DNA of 64,000 bases, taken from contig NZ_STGX01000018.1 in assembly GCF_004912155.1 (NCBI RefSeq), positions 17,727 to 81,726 on the forward strand, in the 5' to 3' direction. Origin of the DNA: Glycomyces paridis (GTDB lineage: Bacteria; Actinomycetota; Actinomycetes; Mycobacteriales; Micromonosporaceae). The position numbers were made by a program, and so were the translations under genes. Within the stretch, counting starts at the first letter, position 1; every line of letters starts with the position of its first letter. Shown here one piece after another: positions 8,143-16,260 of this stretch. The notes under the pieces were generated by a model. That model was not told the DNA's origin, ran no database searches, and worked only from the letters and a program-made list of their open reading frames with translations.

Positions 8143-9099
8143 ATGTCGTCACCCCGCGCCCTCCTCGGCGTCACGCTCGTCCTCGCCGCCTCCGTGTTCT
8201 TCGGCGTCTGCGGCCCCTTCGGCAAGGTCGTGATCCAGGCCGGGCTCTCCCCGATCCAGGTCACATGGCTGCGCATCTGCGGCGTCGGGGTCATCGCGGT
8301 CGTCGCGGCGGCCGTGCCGCTCGTCCGGGTCCTGCGCGAGGGCCGGCAGCTCCCCTGGGGCGCCCTGATCCTCTTCGGCCTCACCGCGGTCTCGGCGGTC
8401 CAGGCCTTCTACTTCATCGCGGTCGAGCGCCTGCCCGTCGGCATCGCGCTCCTGCTGGAGTTCATGGGCCCGATCGTCGTGGTCGCCTGGGTCAGGTTCG
8501 TGCGCCGCACCGTCCTGCCCCGCGCGGCCGTCGTCGGGGTGCTGCTCAGCCTCGCCGGGCTGTGCATCGTCGTCGAGGTCTGGCTGGGCCTGCGCCTGGA
8601 CGCGATCGGCCTCGTCGCCGGCTCGGCCGCCGCGGCCTGCCAGGCCACTTACTTCCTCTCCGGCGAGAAGCTCACCGCGAAGGTGGACGTGCGGATCCTC
8701 CTCGCCGTGGGCTTCACCACCGGCGCGATCAGCCTGCTGCCGCTCGCGGCGCCCTGGGCGATGGACTGGGCCGTCCTGTCCGGCCGGGTGACCCTCGGCG
8801 GGGTCGAGACGACCGCGCTGGCGAGCATCGCGGCACTCGTCGCCTGCACCGCGGTCGCCTACGGGCTGGGTCTGAGCGGCCTGCGGTTCGTGTCGGCGCC
8901 CGTGGCCGGGGGCCTGGGCTACACCGAGGTCGTCGTGGCCTCGCTCGCCGCCTGGGCGCTGCTCGGCGAGGCGCTGACGGTGCCGCAGATCATCGGCGGG
9001 CTCGTCGTCATCGCGGGGGTCTTCACGGCCCAACGCGCCGTCTCCGCGAAGACCGGCGTCGAGACCGCGGCCGAGGAGGCCGCGGTCACCAAGGTCTGA
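8143..9099 (+). CDS. EamA/DMT-family transporter
   Basis: A 318-residue integral membrane protein with about ten hydrophobic helices arranged as two EamA repeats, the drug/metabolite-transporter fold (RhaT/YdcZ type). The substrate cannot be told from sequence; family members export amino acids or other metabolites. The inner half contains typical small-residue helices (GIALLLEFMGPIVVV; GLGYTEVVVASLAAW). ATG 8143 is preceded by GTGGAG. The short soluble tail is rich in Ala and Glu. It is convergent with the nudC operon. Confidence 0.85.
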   Translation: MSSPRALLGVTLVLAASVFFGVCGPFGKVVIQAGLSPIQVTWLRICGVGVIAVVAAAVPLVRVLREGRQLPWGALILFGLTAVSAVQAFYFIAVERLPVGIALLLEFMGPIVVVAWVRFVRRTVLPRAAVVGVLLSLAGLCIVVEVWLGLRLDAIGLVAGSAAAACQATYFLSGEKLTAKVDVRILLAVGFTTGAISLLPLAAPWAMDWAVLSGRVTLGGVETTALASIAALVACTAVAYGLGLSGLRFVSAPVAGGLGYTEVVVASLAAWALLGEALTVPQIIGGLVVIAGVFTAQRAVSAKTGVETAAEEAAVTKV

Positions 9100-9102
9100 G
9101 CG

Positions 9103-10011
9103 CTAGCGCTCCTCCTCGAGCCAGCGCTCGATGAGGAAGCGGGCCACCGAGATCCGGACGGCGCTCGGCGTGGCGTCGGCGGTCTCGACCCACATCTCGC
9201 GCACTTCCTCGCGGGTGAACCAGCGCGCGTCGGCGATCTCCTCGGCCTGGAGCACGAGCTCCTGCGAGGGGTCGGCGGTGGCGCGATAGGCGAGCATGAG
9301 CGAGCGCGGGTAGGGCCATGGCTGGCTGGAGACGTAGTCGAGGCGGTCGATCTTCATGCCGACCTCTTCGGCGACCTCGCGGTGGACGGCGGCCTCGGCG
9401 GACTCGCCGGGCTCGACGAACCCGGCGATGCACGCGTACCGGCCGGTGCGGGTGCTCTGCGGGGGCGCGATGGTGTTCTGCGCGATCGAGGGCCTCGGCT
9501 GGTCGCCGTAGCGGCGGTGCTTGGCGAGGAGGACGCGGTCGGCGCCGTCGTCGATGAGGACGATCACGGCCGGGTCGGTGCGCGGGAAGACCGCGCGGCC
9601 CTCCCCGGGCGCGAGCTCCCAGCCGGCCATGCGCGGCTGGAGCGGGCGGCCGGTGGTCGGGTGGAAGCGGTAGGTCGCGTGCCAGTGGCCGATGCCGATG
9701 GCCTCCACGGCGATCGCGAGGTCGCGGTGGTCCCAGGTGGGCCTGATGGAGCGCCCGGGGAGGCCGTCGGGCAGGTCGGTGAAGACGGCGAACACGGGCG
9801 GGTCCTCACCGCCGAGGTAGACGCGGCGGCCTTCGGGCGCGGTGTCGGCGTCGCGGTAGTGGAGGCCGTCCTCGTCGGCGTCGATGCGTTCGCGCATCGA
9901 GTCGCAGGCGACGATCTGGGCGCGGTTCCAGGCCGCTTCGAGCCATTCGGGGTCGTCGCGGTGATGCGCGCAGCGGTCGAGGACGTCGACTGCCAGCGGC
10001 GGGTGCATCAT
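9103..10011 (-). CDS. nudC: NudC-like NADH pyrophosphatase (Nudix hydrolase)
   Basis: A Nudix hydrolase of 302 residues. The Nudix box runs from Gly197 (GFVEPGESAEAAVHREVAEE) to Met219, and SQPWPYP (229-235) is the signature of NADH/NAD-capped RNA pyrophosphatases. Unlike E. coli NudC, the region between the N-terminal part and the Nudix domain (about 112-145) has no CxxC pairs, so the zinc ribbon seems lost. It hydrolyses NAD(H) and possibly NAD caps on RNA, by family. Its ATG overlaps the stop of the upstream M16 gene (ATGA), making it the third gene of that operon. In mycobacteria nudC lies beside uvrD2 and mycoredoxin. Confidence 0.87.
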   Translation of the reverse strand: MMHPPLAVDVLDRCAHHRDDPEWLEAAWNRAQIVACDSMRERIDADEDGLHYRDADTAPEGRRVYLGGEDPPVFAVFTDLPDGLPGRSIRPTWDHRDLAIAVEAIGIGHWHATYRFHPTTGRPLQPRMAGWELAPGEGRAVFPRTDPAVIVLIDDGADRVLLAKHRRYGDQPRPSIAQNTIAPPQSTRTGRYACIAGFVEPGESAEAAVHREVAEEVGMKIDRLDYVSSQPWPYPRSLMLAYRATADPSQELVLQAEEIADARWFTREEVREMWVETADATPSAVRISVARFLIERWLEEER

Positions 10012-11333
10012 GGCGCGACGACCTCTCCGAAGGCGGCGAGCGGTTCGCGGATCTCGGCCCCGTCGCCGAGGACGACGGTGACGGCCCGGTCGGGGTCGAG
10101 CCGTTCGGCGGCGACCCTGCGGATGTCGGCGGGGGTGACCTCGCGCAGCCGCTCGGAGTGCTCGGTGAGCCACGACAGCGGGAGTCCGGACGCGGCGAGG
10201 ACCGACATGTAGTTGGCGACGCCGGACTGGGTGGCGGTGGCGAGTTTGACCGAGCCGAGCGCGTAGCGGCGGGCGAGGTCGAGCTCTTCGGCGTCCGGCG
10301 GGTTGTCGGCCATGCCGCGCAGTTCGGCGCGGACTTCGGCGAGGGCCGGGCCGGTGACCTCGGTGGCGACGTCGACGGCCGCGAGCTGGAGCGAGCCGGC
10401 CGGGGCGTGGTCGACGCGCGAGCGCGGCGAGTAGCCGTAGCCCTTGGTCTCGCGCAGGTTCATGACCAGGCGCGAGGAGAAGTAGCCGCCGAAGATGAGG
10501 TTGGCCAGGTGCTGGGCGGCGTTGTCGGGGTGGGTGCGGGCGACGGCCGGGTAGGCGACGCGGATCGCGGACTGGACCGAGCCGGCCCGGTCGACCAGCA
10601 CGAGCGGGCCGGGGGCCATGTCGGGCAGGGGTTCCATGCGGCGCGGCTCGCCTGTGCCGCTCTCACCCATGCCGTTCCAGTCGCCGAGGGCCTTCTCGAC
10701 GGCGGCCGCGGTCGCGTCGGGGTCGATGTCGCCGACGATGATGAGCCGGGCGCCGGCCGGGTGGAGGCGGGCGGCGTGGAGGGCGAGGACGGCCGCGCGT
10801 TCGACCGCGGCGACCTCGTCGGCGGTGGGCTGCTGGTGGCCGTACGGGTGGTCGCCCCACAGGCGGGCGTCGAGGACGCGGCCGACCTGGAAGTCGGGCT
10901 GCTGCTCGGCGACGGAGAGGCCGTCGATGATGCGGGAGCGTTCGACCTCGAGCGGCCCGTCGGGGTATTCGGCGGCCTTGAGGAGGTCGCCGAGGACTTC
11001 GAGGAGTTCGGGCAGGCCGGTGGCGAGGCTGTTGCCGGACACGGCGATCCGGTCGGGGTCGGCCCCGGCGCCGAGCGCGCCGCCGACGCCCTGGAGGCGC
11101 CGGGCGATCTCGCTCATGGAGGCCGTCTCGGTCCCGGAGAAGATCGCGGCGGTGAGCAGGTCGGCGACGGCGAGGTCGGCGTGCGCGGCCGGGATCGACA
11201 GGCGCACCTCGGCGAGCGGGACGCCCGGCCGGCGGGTGAGCAGGACCCGGAGCCCGTTGGGCAGGGTCCGCTCGACGGGGACGGGGAGGGTCAGCGGGAC
11301 TTCCGGTGCGAGACCTGGGACGACGTTGTTCAC
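10008..11333 (-). CDS. M16 peptidase-like subunit lacking the catalytic motif
   Basis: A 441-residue protein with the two-domain M16 fold (N-terminal VERTLPNGLRVLL, C-terminal GGYFSSRLVMNLRETKGYGY). The HxxEH zinc motif is absent where it should lie after the first strand, so it should be the non-catalytic partner, like the second subunit of bacterial heterodimeric M16B peptidases. The conserved Arg/Tyr pair of the substrate-holding subunit is seen in RETKGYGY. It overlaps the active subunit gene upstream by ATGA and nudC downstream by ATGA, indicating translational coupling. Confidence 0.88.
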   Translation of the reverse strand: MNNVVPGLAPEVPLTLPVPVERTLPNGLRVLLTRRPGVPLAEVRLSIPAAHADLAVADLLTAAIFSGTETASMSEIARRLQGVGGALGAGADPDRIAVSGNSLATGLPELLEVLGDLLKAAEYPDGPLEVERSRIIDGLSVAEQQPDFQVGRVLDARLWGDHPYGHQQPTADEVAAVERAAVLALHAARLHPAGARLIIVGDIDPDATAAAVEKALGDWNGMGESGTGEPRRMEPLPDMAPGPLVLVDRAGSVQSAIRVAYPAVARTHPDNAAQHLANLIFGGYFSSRLVMNLRETKGYGYSPRSRVDHAPAGSLQLAAVDVATEVTGPALAEVRAELRGMADNPPDAEELDLARRYALGSVKLATATQSGVANYMSVLAASGLPLSWLTEHSERLREVTPADIRRVAAERLDPDRAVTVVLGDGAEIREPLAAFGEVVAP

Positions 11334-12631
11334 TGCACTCCTCCGGGAATCACTTCGAGAACGGCGCGGCGGTTCGGCGTCATGGCGGCGGCGGCCCGCG
11401 CGACGGCCTCGGGCGTCACCTCGCCGAGCAGGGACGCGAAGCGGGTGGTCATGGCAGCGTCGCCGTGGAAGATCTCGGCGGTCGCCAGGCGCCTGGAGCG
11501 CCCCATCACCGAGTCGTCGCCGCGCAGCAGCTGGGCGGCGACGCGGGCCTTGACGCGGTCGAGTTCGGCCTCTTCGACGCCTTCGGCGACGCGGGCGAGC
11601 TCTTCGTCGACGGTGCCGAGCACGGCGTCGACGGCGGTGCCGGGCGGCAGGAACGCCTGGACGAGCATCGCGGTCGGGCCGCGGGAGGCGAAGGGCTCGG
11701 ACATGAACGTGGTGTGGGCGGCGACGGCGGTGGCGGTGCGGTCGGTGTGGATGAGCCGCTCGACCAGGCGCGAGGCGTCGCCGTCGGTGAGGAGTTCGCC
11801 GAGGACCACGTACGGCAGGAACGCGTCGAGGTCGGTGACCGGGTCGGGGACGCGCCAGGCGACGGCGACGGCCGGCAGCGTGGCCCGCTCGTCCACGTAG
11901 GACTCGCGGCGCTCGCCGTCCAGGTCGGGCTCGTCGAAGGAGGGGTGGACGGGCGCCGGGCGGGCCTCGACGTCGCCGAAGTGGCGCTCGACGAGTTCGC
12001 GGGCCTGCTCCAGGTCGAAGTCCCCCGCGACGGACAGGACGGCGTTGGAGGCCGGGTAGTAGGCGTCGAAGAACGACTGCGCGTCGGCGACGGTGGCCGC
12101 ATCGAGGTCCACGAAGGAGCCGTAGCCGTCGTGCGCGTTCGGGAACGTGTCGAACATCACCGGCGGGAGCTTGATCCAGGGGAAGCCGCCGTACGGGCGG
12201 TTGAGGACGTTGACCCGGATCTCCTCCTTCACCACGCTGACCTGGTTGGCGAGGTTCTCATCGGTGATCGCCGGGCCCCGCATCCGGTCGGCCTCCAGGA
12301 ACAGCGCGAGTTCGAGGCCGTTGGAGGGCAGCAGGTTGAAGTAGTCGGTGTAGTCGATGTGGGTCGAGCCGTTGAAGGTGCCGCCCGCGGACTGGACGTG
12401 GCGCATGTGCTCGGCCTTGCCGACGTTGTGGGAGCCCTGGAACATCATGTGCTCGAACAGGTGGGCGAAGCCGGTGCGCCCTTCGGGCTCCGATCGCATC
12501 CCCACGTCGTACACCACGGCGACCCCGACGACCGGCGCTCCGGGGTCCGGCGCGAGGACCACCCGCAACCCGTTGGCGAGCCGGAACCGCTCGATCGCGA
12601 ACGCCGGGGCGGGAATCGTCGCAACAGTCAT
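11330..12631 (-). CDS. M16 family zinc metallopeptidase, catalytic subunit
   Basis: A 433-residue pitrilysin/MPP-like peptidase. The inverted zinc motif HLFEH (57-61) provides two histidines and the catalytic Glu60, and a glutamate at about 137 in VVKEEIR is the third ligand. It likely forms a heterodimer with the following non-catalytic subunit and degrades peptides in the cytoplasm, as no signal peptide is present. A TAGGGT -10 box lies 6 bp before the ATG, and there is no Shine-Dalgarno sequence, suggesting a leaderless transcript for the three-gene operon. Confidence 0.92.
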   Translation of the reverse strand: MTVATIPAPAFAIERFRLANGLRVVLAPDPGAPVVGVAVVYDVGMRSEPEGRTGFAHLFEHMMFQGSHNVGKAEHMRHVQSAGGTFNGSTHIDYTDYFNLLPSNGLELALFLEADRMRGPAITDENLANQVSVVKEEIRVNVLNRPYGGFPWIKLPPVMFDTFPNAHDGYGSFVDLDAATVADAQSFFDAYYPASNAVLSVAGDFDLEQARELVERHFGDVEARPAPVHPSFDEPDLDGERRESYVDERATLPAVAVAWRVPDPVTDLDAFLPYVVLGELLTDGDASRLVERLIHTDRTATAVAAHTTFMSEPFASRGPTAMLVQAFLPPGTAVDAVLGTVDEELARVAEGVEEAELDRVKARVAAQLLRGDDSVMGRSRRLATAEIFHGDAAMTTRFASLLGEVTPEAVARAAAAMTPNRRAVLEVIPGGVQ

Positions 12632-12637
12632 GGCCGA

Positions 12638-12643
12638 ACCCTA
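12638..12643 (-). promoter_or_regulatory. -10 box of the M16-nudC operon (leaderless start)
   Basis: TAGGGT on the minus strand ends 6 bp before the ATG of the catalytic M16 gene. The spacing places the transcription start at the start codon. No convincing -35 was seen. Confidence 0.35.
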
Positions 12644-12726
12644 TCTCAGCTCAGTGACCGCGCAGGTGCGCGGCGTTCGTCACAACTCCTTGGAATCGGC
12701 ATGAATTCCTGCTTGACTCCTAGGCT

Positions 12727-12804
12727 ATGAACTCGCAGCACTTCGAACGCCTCACCGACGCCCGCCGCGTCGCGGCCTCGTGCTGCCGAATGTGCGCCAG
12801 CTGA
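12727..12804 (+). CDS. Cysteine-rich leader peptide upstream of metNIQ
   Basis: A 25-codon frame, MNSQHFERLTDARRVAASCC followed by RMCAS, ending 64 nt before metN. Three cysteines cluster at its end, after an Arg-rich part. Short peptides with a basic middle and a terminal Cys run precede sulfur-uptake genes in many actinobacteria, and polycysteine uORFs act as cysteine-responsive attenuators in mycobacteria. Here it would tie methionine import to cysteine supply. There is no clear Shine-Dalgarno sequence. Function is inferred from composition and position. Confidence 0.55.
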   Translation: MNSQHFERLTDARRVAASCCRMCAS

Positions 12805-12868
12805 GGGCTCCTGCACCGCCGCGCCCCGAAGCGGCGATCACCCACAGCGAAAGCGACGTTCCTTCCTC

Positions 12869-13636
12869 ATGGGATCTGCACCCAGCATCAGCCTGTCCGG
12901 CGTCACCAAACGCTTCGGCGACCTGACCGCGCTCGACGCGGTCGACCTCGACGTCGCCCCCGGCGAGATCTTCGGCATCCTCGGCCGCTCCGGCGCCGGG
13001 AAGTCCACGCTGCTGCGCACCGCCAACCTCCTCACCAGGCCCGACTCGGGCACCGTGACCGTCGACGGTGCCGAACTGACGGCCCTGCACGGCCGCGAGC
13101 TGCGCCGCGCCCGCGCCAAGACCGCGATGATCTTCCAGCACTTCAACCTGCTGTCGAACCGCAACGCCGCCTCGAACGTGGCGCTGCCGCTGCGGTTCGG
13201 ACGCGTCCCGCGCGCCGCACGCCGCGCACGCGCCCTCGAACTGCTCGACCTCGTCGGCCTCGCCGACAAGGCCAAGGCCTACCCCGGACAGCTCTCCGGC
13301 GGCCAGCGCCAGCGCCTGGCGATCTCCAGGGCGCTCGCGGCCGATCCGGCCGTGCTGCTCTCCGACGAGGCCACGAGCGCGCTCGACACCGACACCACCG
13401 ACGAGATCCTCGACCTGCTCGCGCGGCTCAACCGCGAGTTGGGGCTGACGATCCTGCTCATCACGCATGAGCTCGAGGTGATCACCCGCATCTGCCACCG
13501 CGCCGCGGTGATGGACTCGGGCCGGTTCGTGGAGACCGGGCCGGTGCCCGAACTGCTCGCCGACCCCGGCTCGCGTCTGGGCTCGCAGGCCCGGCGCCTC
13601 GCCGCCCGCCTGCTCGGTGAGGGGGCGGCGCTGTGA
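12869..13636 (+). CDS. metN: Methionine ABC transporter ATP-binding protein
   Basis: ABC ATPase of 255 residues with Walker A GRSGAGKS (39-46), Q-loop at Gln90, signature LSGGQ (142-146), Walker B with D-loop LLSDEATSALD (163-173) and the H-loop ITHE. Together with the downstream permease and NlpA-type lipoprotein it forms a MetNIQ importer for methionine. It is about 90 residues shorter than E. coli MetN and lacks the C-terminal ligand-sensing domain that gives transinhibition. The stop overlaps the metI start (GTGA). Confidence 0.88.
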   Translation: MGSAPSISLSGVTKRFGDLTALDAVDLDVAPGEIFGILGRSGAGKSTLLRTANLLTRPDSGTVTVDGAELTALHGRELRRARAKTAMIFQHFNLLSNRNAASNVALPLRFGRVPRAARRARALELLDLVGLADKAKAYPGQLSGGQRQRLAISRALAADPAVLLSDEATSALDTDTTDEILDLLARLNRELGLTILLITHELEVITRICHRAAVMDSGRFVETGPVPELLADPGSRLGSQARRLAARLLGEGAAL

Positions 13637-14289
13637 ACGACGACCGACTCGTCGAGCTGCTGACCGAGGCGTTCTGGGAGACCCTGCACATCGTCTCGGT
13701 GGCGGGGCTGTGGACGCTGCTGGGCGGGCTGCTGGTCGGCACCGTCCTCTACATCACCTCGAAGTCCGGGCCGCGGCCGATCGCGGTGGTGAACGCGCCG
13801 CTCGGTCTCCTGGTCAACGTCGGCCGCAGTGCGCCGTTCGTACTGCTCATGGTCGCTGTCGTGCCGCTGACGCGCCTCATCACGGGGACGAGCATCGGCA
13901 CGGAGGCGGCGATCGTGCCGCTGACGGTGGCCTCGATCCCGTTCTTCGCTCGGCTCGTCGAAGGCGCGCTGCTCGAAGTCCAGCCGGGCCTGGTCGAAGC
14001 GGCCCGGTCGATGGGGGCCTCGACGCCGGCGCTGGTGTGGCGCGTGGTGCTGCCCGAGTCGACGCCGGGTCTCATCCGCGGGTTCACTGTGACGCTCGTG
14101 GCGATCGTCTCGTACTCGGCGATGGCCGGGATCGTCGGCGGCGGGGGCCTGGGCGACCTGGCGTACCGCTACGGCTACCAGCGCTTCGAGACCGAGTACA
14201 TGATCTGGCCGCTGGTCATCCTCATCGTGCTCGTCCAGCTCTTCCAGATCCTCGGCGACCGGTGCGCCCGCACCCTCGACCGTCGCTAA
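13633..14289 (+). CDS. metI: Methionine ABC transporter permease
   Basis: A 218-residue inner-membrane permease with about five helices. The cytoplasmic EAA loop (EAARSMGAS, residues about 121-129) contacts MetN. It begins with GTG overlapping the metN stop. Sequence and gene order fit the MetI family. It should form a homodimer channel. Confidence 0.9.
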   Translation: MNDDRLVELLTEAFWETLHIVSVAGLWTLLGGLLVGTVLYITSKSGPRPIAVVNAPLGLLVNVGRSAPFVLLMVAVVPLTRLITGTSIGTEAAIVPLTVASIPFFARLVEGALLEVQPGLVEAARSMGASTPALVWRVVLPESTPGLIRGFTVTLVAIVSYSAMAGIVGGGGLGDLAYRYGYQRFETEYMIWPLVILIVLVQLFQILGDRCARTLDRR

Positions 14290-14316
14290 CGCAATTTCCC
14301 TACCTAGGAGAACACC

Positions 14317-15150
14317 ATGTTCAATCGCCGTGCCCTGATCGGCGGCTCAGTCGCCGCCGCGACCGCTCTAGCCCTTGCCGCCTGCGGTTCCGACGAGCCG
14401 TCGGAGCCGACCGAGACGAACGGGACCGTCACGGTCGCCGCGACCTCGGTGCCGCACGCGCAGATCCTCCAGTTCGTCCAGGACGAGCTGGCCGAGGACG
14501 CGGGGCTGACCATCGAGATCGAGGAGTTCAGCGACTACCTCCAGATCAACCCGTCGACCGACGACGGCTCGACGGACGCGAACTTCTTCCAGCACCTGCC
14601 GTACCTGGAGACCTACAACGCCGACAACGGCACCGACCTGGTCGAGGTGGCCCCGGTCCACATCGAGCCGCTCGCGCTGTACACGAACGGCACCGCGTCG
14701 GTCGAGGACCTTCCCGAAGGCGCGCAGATCGCGATCCCGGCCGACCCCTCCAACGGCGGCCGCGCCCTCGCCCTGCTGGCCGACGCGGGCCTGATCACCC
14801 TCGCCGACGGGGTCGACCTGACCTCCGCCACCGAGGCCGACATCGCCGACAACCCGCTCGGCCTGGAGTTCGTGGCCGTCGAGGCCGCGCAGCTCCCCCG
14901 CACCCTCCAGGACGTCGACGCCGCCGTCATCAACGGCAACTACGCCCTCGAAGCCGACCTCAGCCCCGCCGAGGACGCCATCGCCAGCGAGTCCGCCGAC
15001 GGCAACCCCTACGCGAACTACCTGGTCACGACCTCCGCCAATGCCGACAACGAGGACATCCAGAAGCTCGGCGAGCTCCTCCAGTCCAACGAGGTCAAGC
15101 AGTTCATCCTCGACACCTGGTCCGACGGCTCGGTCGTCCCGGCCTCCTAA
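14317..15150 (+). CDS. metQ: Methionine-binding lipoprotein, NlpA/MetQ family
   Basis: A 277-residue solute-binding lipoprotein. The signal peptide has basic residues MFNRR, a hydrophobic stretch and the lipobox LAAC with lipidated Cys23. The mature domain starts with the TVTVAATSVPHAQIL strand typical of the NlpA family. It sits outside the membrane and delivers methionine (probably the D- or L-form) to MetNI. The ATG follows a CTAGGAG ribosome site. It is the last gene of the operon. Confidence 0.92.
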   Translation: MFNRRALIGGSVAAATALALAACGSDEPSEPTETNGTVTVAATSVPHAQILQFVQDELAEDAGLTIEIEEFSDYLQINPSTDDGSTDANFFQHLPYLETYNADNGTDLVEVAPVHIEPLALYTNGTASVEDLPEGAQIAIPADPSNGGRALALLADAGLITLADGVDLTSATEADIADNPLGLEFVAVEAAQLPRTLQDVDAAVINGNYALEADLSPAEDAIASESADGNPYANYLVTTSANADNEDIQKLGELLQSNEVKQFILDTWSDGSVVPAS

Positions 15151-15238
15151 CCAGGCCTTACATCACCGCCAACCCGCTTGCACCGGCTGAACCGCGACAC
15201 GTAAGATAGTTGCGGCCAGCCTGGCAACGGGCTGGCGA

Positions 15239-15311
15239 AGGAGTGTGGCGCAATTGGTAGCGCATCGGTCTCCAAAACCGAGGGTTGCAGGTTCGAGTCC
15301 TGTCACTCCTG
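15239..15311 (+). tRNA. tRNA-Trp (anticodon CCA)
   Basis: A complete cloverleaf. Acceptor stem AGGAGTG (15239-15245) pairs with CACTCCT (15304-15310). The D arm is GCGC-AATTGGTA-GCGC. Anticodon stem TCGGT/ACCGA closes the loop CTCCAAA with CCA at 15272-15274. The T arm contains GGTTCGAGTCC. The discriminator is G, and the 3' CCA is not encoded (GCA follows). In many actinobacteria tRNA-Trp precedes secE-nusG, which are not here; a defence island starts less than 1 kb downstream. Confidence 0.97.
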
Positions 15312-15329
15312 CAAGTCCAGCATCACCCG

Positions 15330-15360
15330 AACACCGGGCCGTGATAAACGGCCCGGTGTT
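15330..15360 (+). terminator. Hairpin terminator of the tRNA-Trp transcript
   Basis: AACACCGGGCCG and CGGCCCGGTGTT form a perfect 12-bp stem around TGATAAA, 19 nt after the tRNA. The following CGTGATTT is only a weak U tract. The remaining stretch to 15522 shows no gene. Confidence 0.7.
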
Positions 15361-15522
15361 CGTGATTTCAGCTGCGTTGCTCAGGCAGCAGCGGCGTGAA
15401 CGGCGACCGGATTTCATCGGCGCTGATCTTCGCCTCGCCGGTCACCATCGCCTCCAGGAGTCGCGGCACGCTGATTTCCCTGATTCTCGCTTCGCGGGTC
15501 GCGGAGGCGTGATAATGGGGTG

Positions 15523-16260
15523 ATGGACGGGATGCAATCGAACTCCCGACCGGCAATGGACGCCCAACCACAGAGCAGACCACTCCCTGACGATCAGGCG
15601 CCCGTTCAATGGCCGAGGGCACCGCAACACCAGGCAGAACGCCAGGCTAAAAGTGGAATTTCAAGTGGACTACTGGCAGCACTTGCGACGGCATTCTCCG
15701 TTGTCTCACTGACACTTGGGGTGGTCTTCGGGTCGATACTGTTCATGCCGGTACCTGAGTCCACCACTGGGGGACCGCAGCAGGACACAGTGCCGGATGA
15801 AGGGGTCGAGGACGGCCCTTCTTCGCCTGGGGATCGGTTTGAATCCGTACCGGACTCCGCAGATCTGGAAGAAGTCGTCGAGATCTGTGCACCGAACTCC
15901 GAGCATGTGCGGGTCGCCGACGAAGGGAACACGATCATCATCTCTGGCGTGGCCGCAGAAGGCGGACCTGAGGAACCGGTGGAAGAACTCGCCTGTGTCC
16001 TTGTACTTCTGGACGCGCCGGACTCATTGTGGGATCACATCATCACGACCAGGGCAATCGATGGACAGCAGGAGGAGGAGCTCGGCGCCTACACAGTGCG
16101 CTGGTCGTATCATCCCGACGACGGGCTGAATCTCACAATTGTCACAAACTTACGGTTGATCGCGAAACGCCGTTCACGAAGAATAAGTCAAATCCGTGCA
16201 CGTTTCGGCCGTGCCTGCGGGCGTATCATGAGGCCAGACCTGATAGCGAAAGGCCCGCTT
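15523..16260 (+). pseudogene. Membrane-anchored small protein gene running in frame into mcrB
   Basis: The frame opens at ATG 15523 (GATAAT six bp upstream suggests a leaderless start). It encodes a Pro/Gln-rich N-terminus, one membrane helix (residues about 49-75), and an acidic, probably extracytoplasmic domain to about residue 210. There is no stop codon, and the frame continues into mcrB. A single product would put the McrB GTPase on the wrong side of the membrane, so I read this as a host gene that lost its end where the island joins (about 16,150-16,260). A true fusion protein of 987 residues cannot be excluded. No family could be named for the anchored part. Confidence 0.5.

Noticed and set aside
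12752..13498. Long minus-strand frame opposite metN
   Set aside because: It mirrors metN codon bias and has no recognisable domain.
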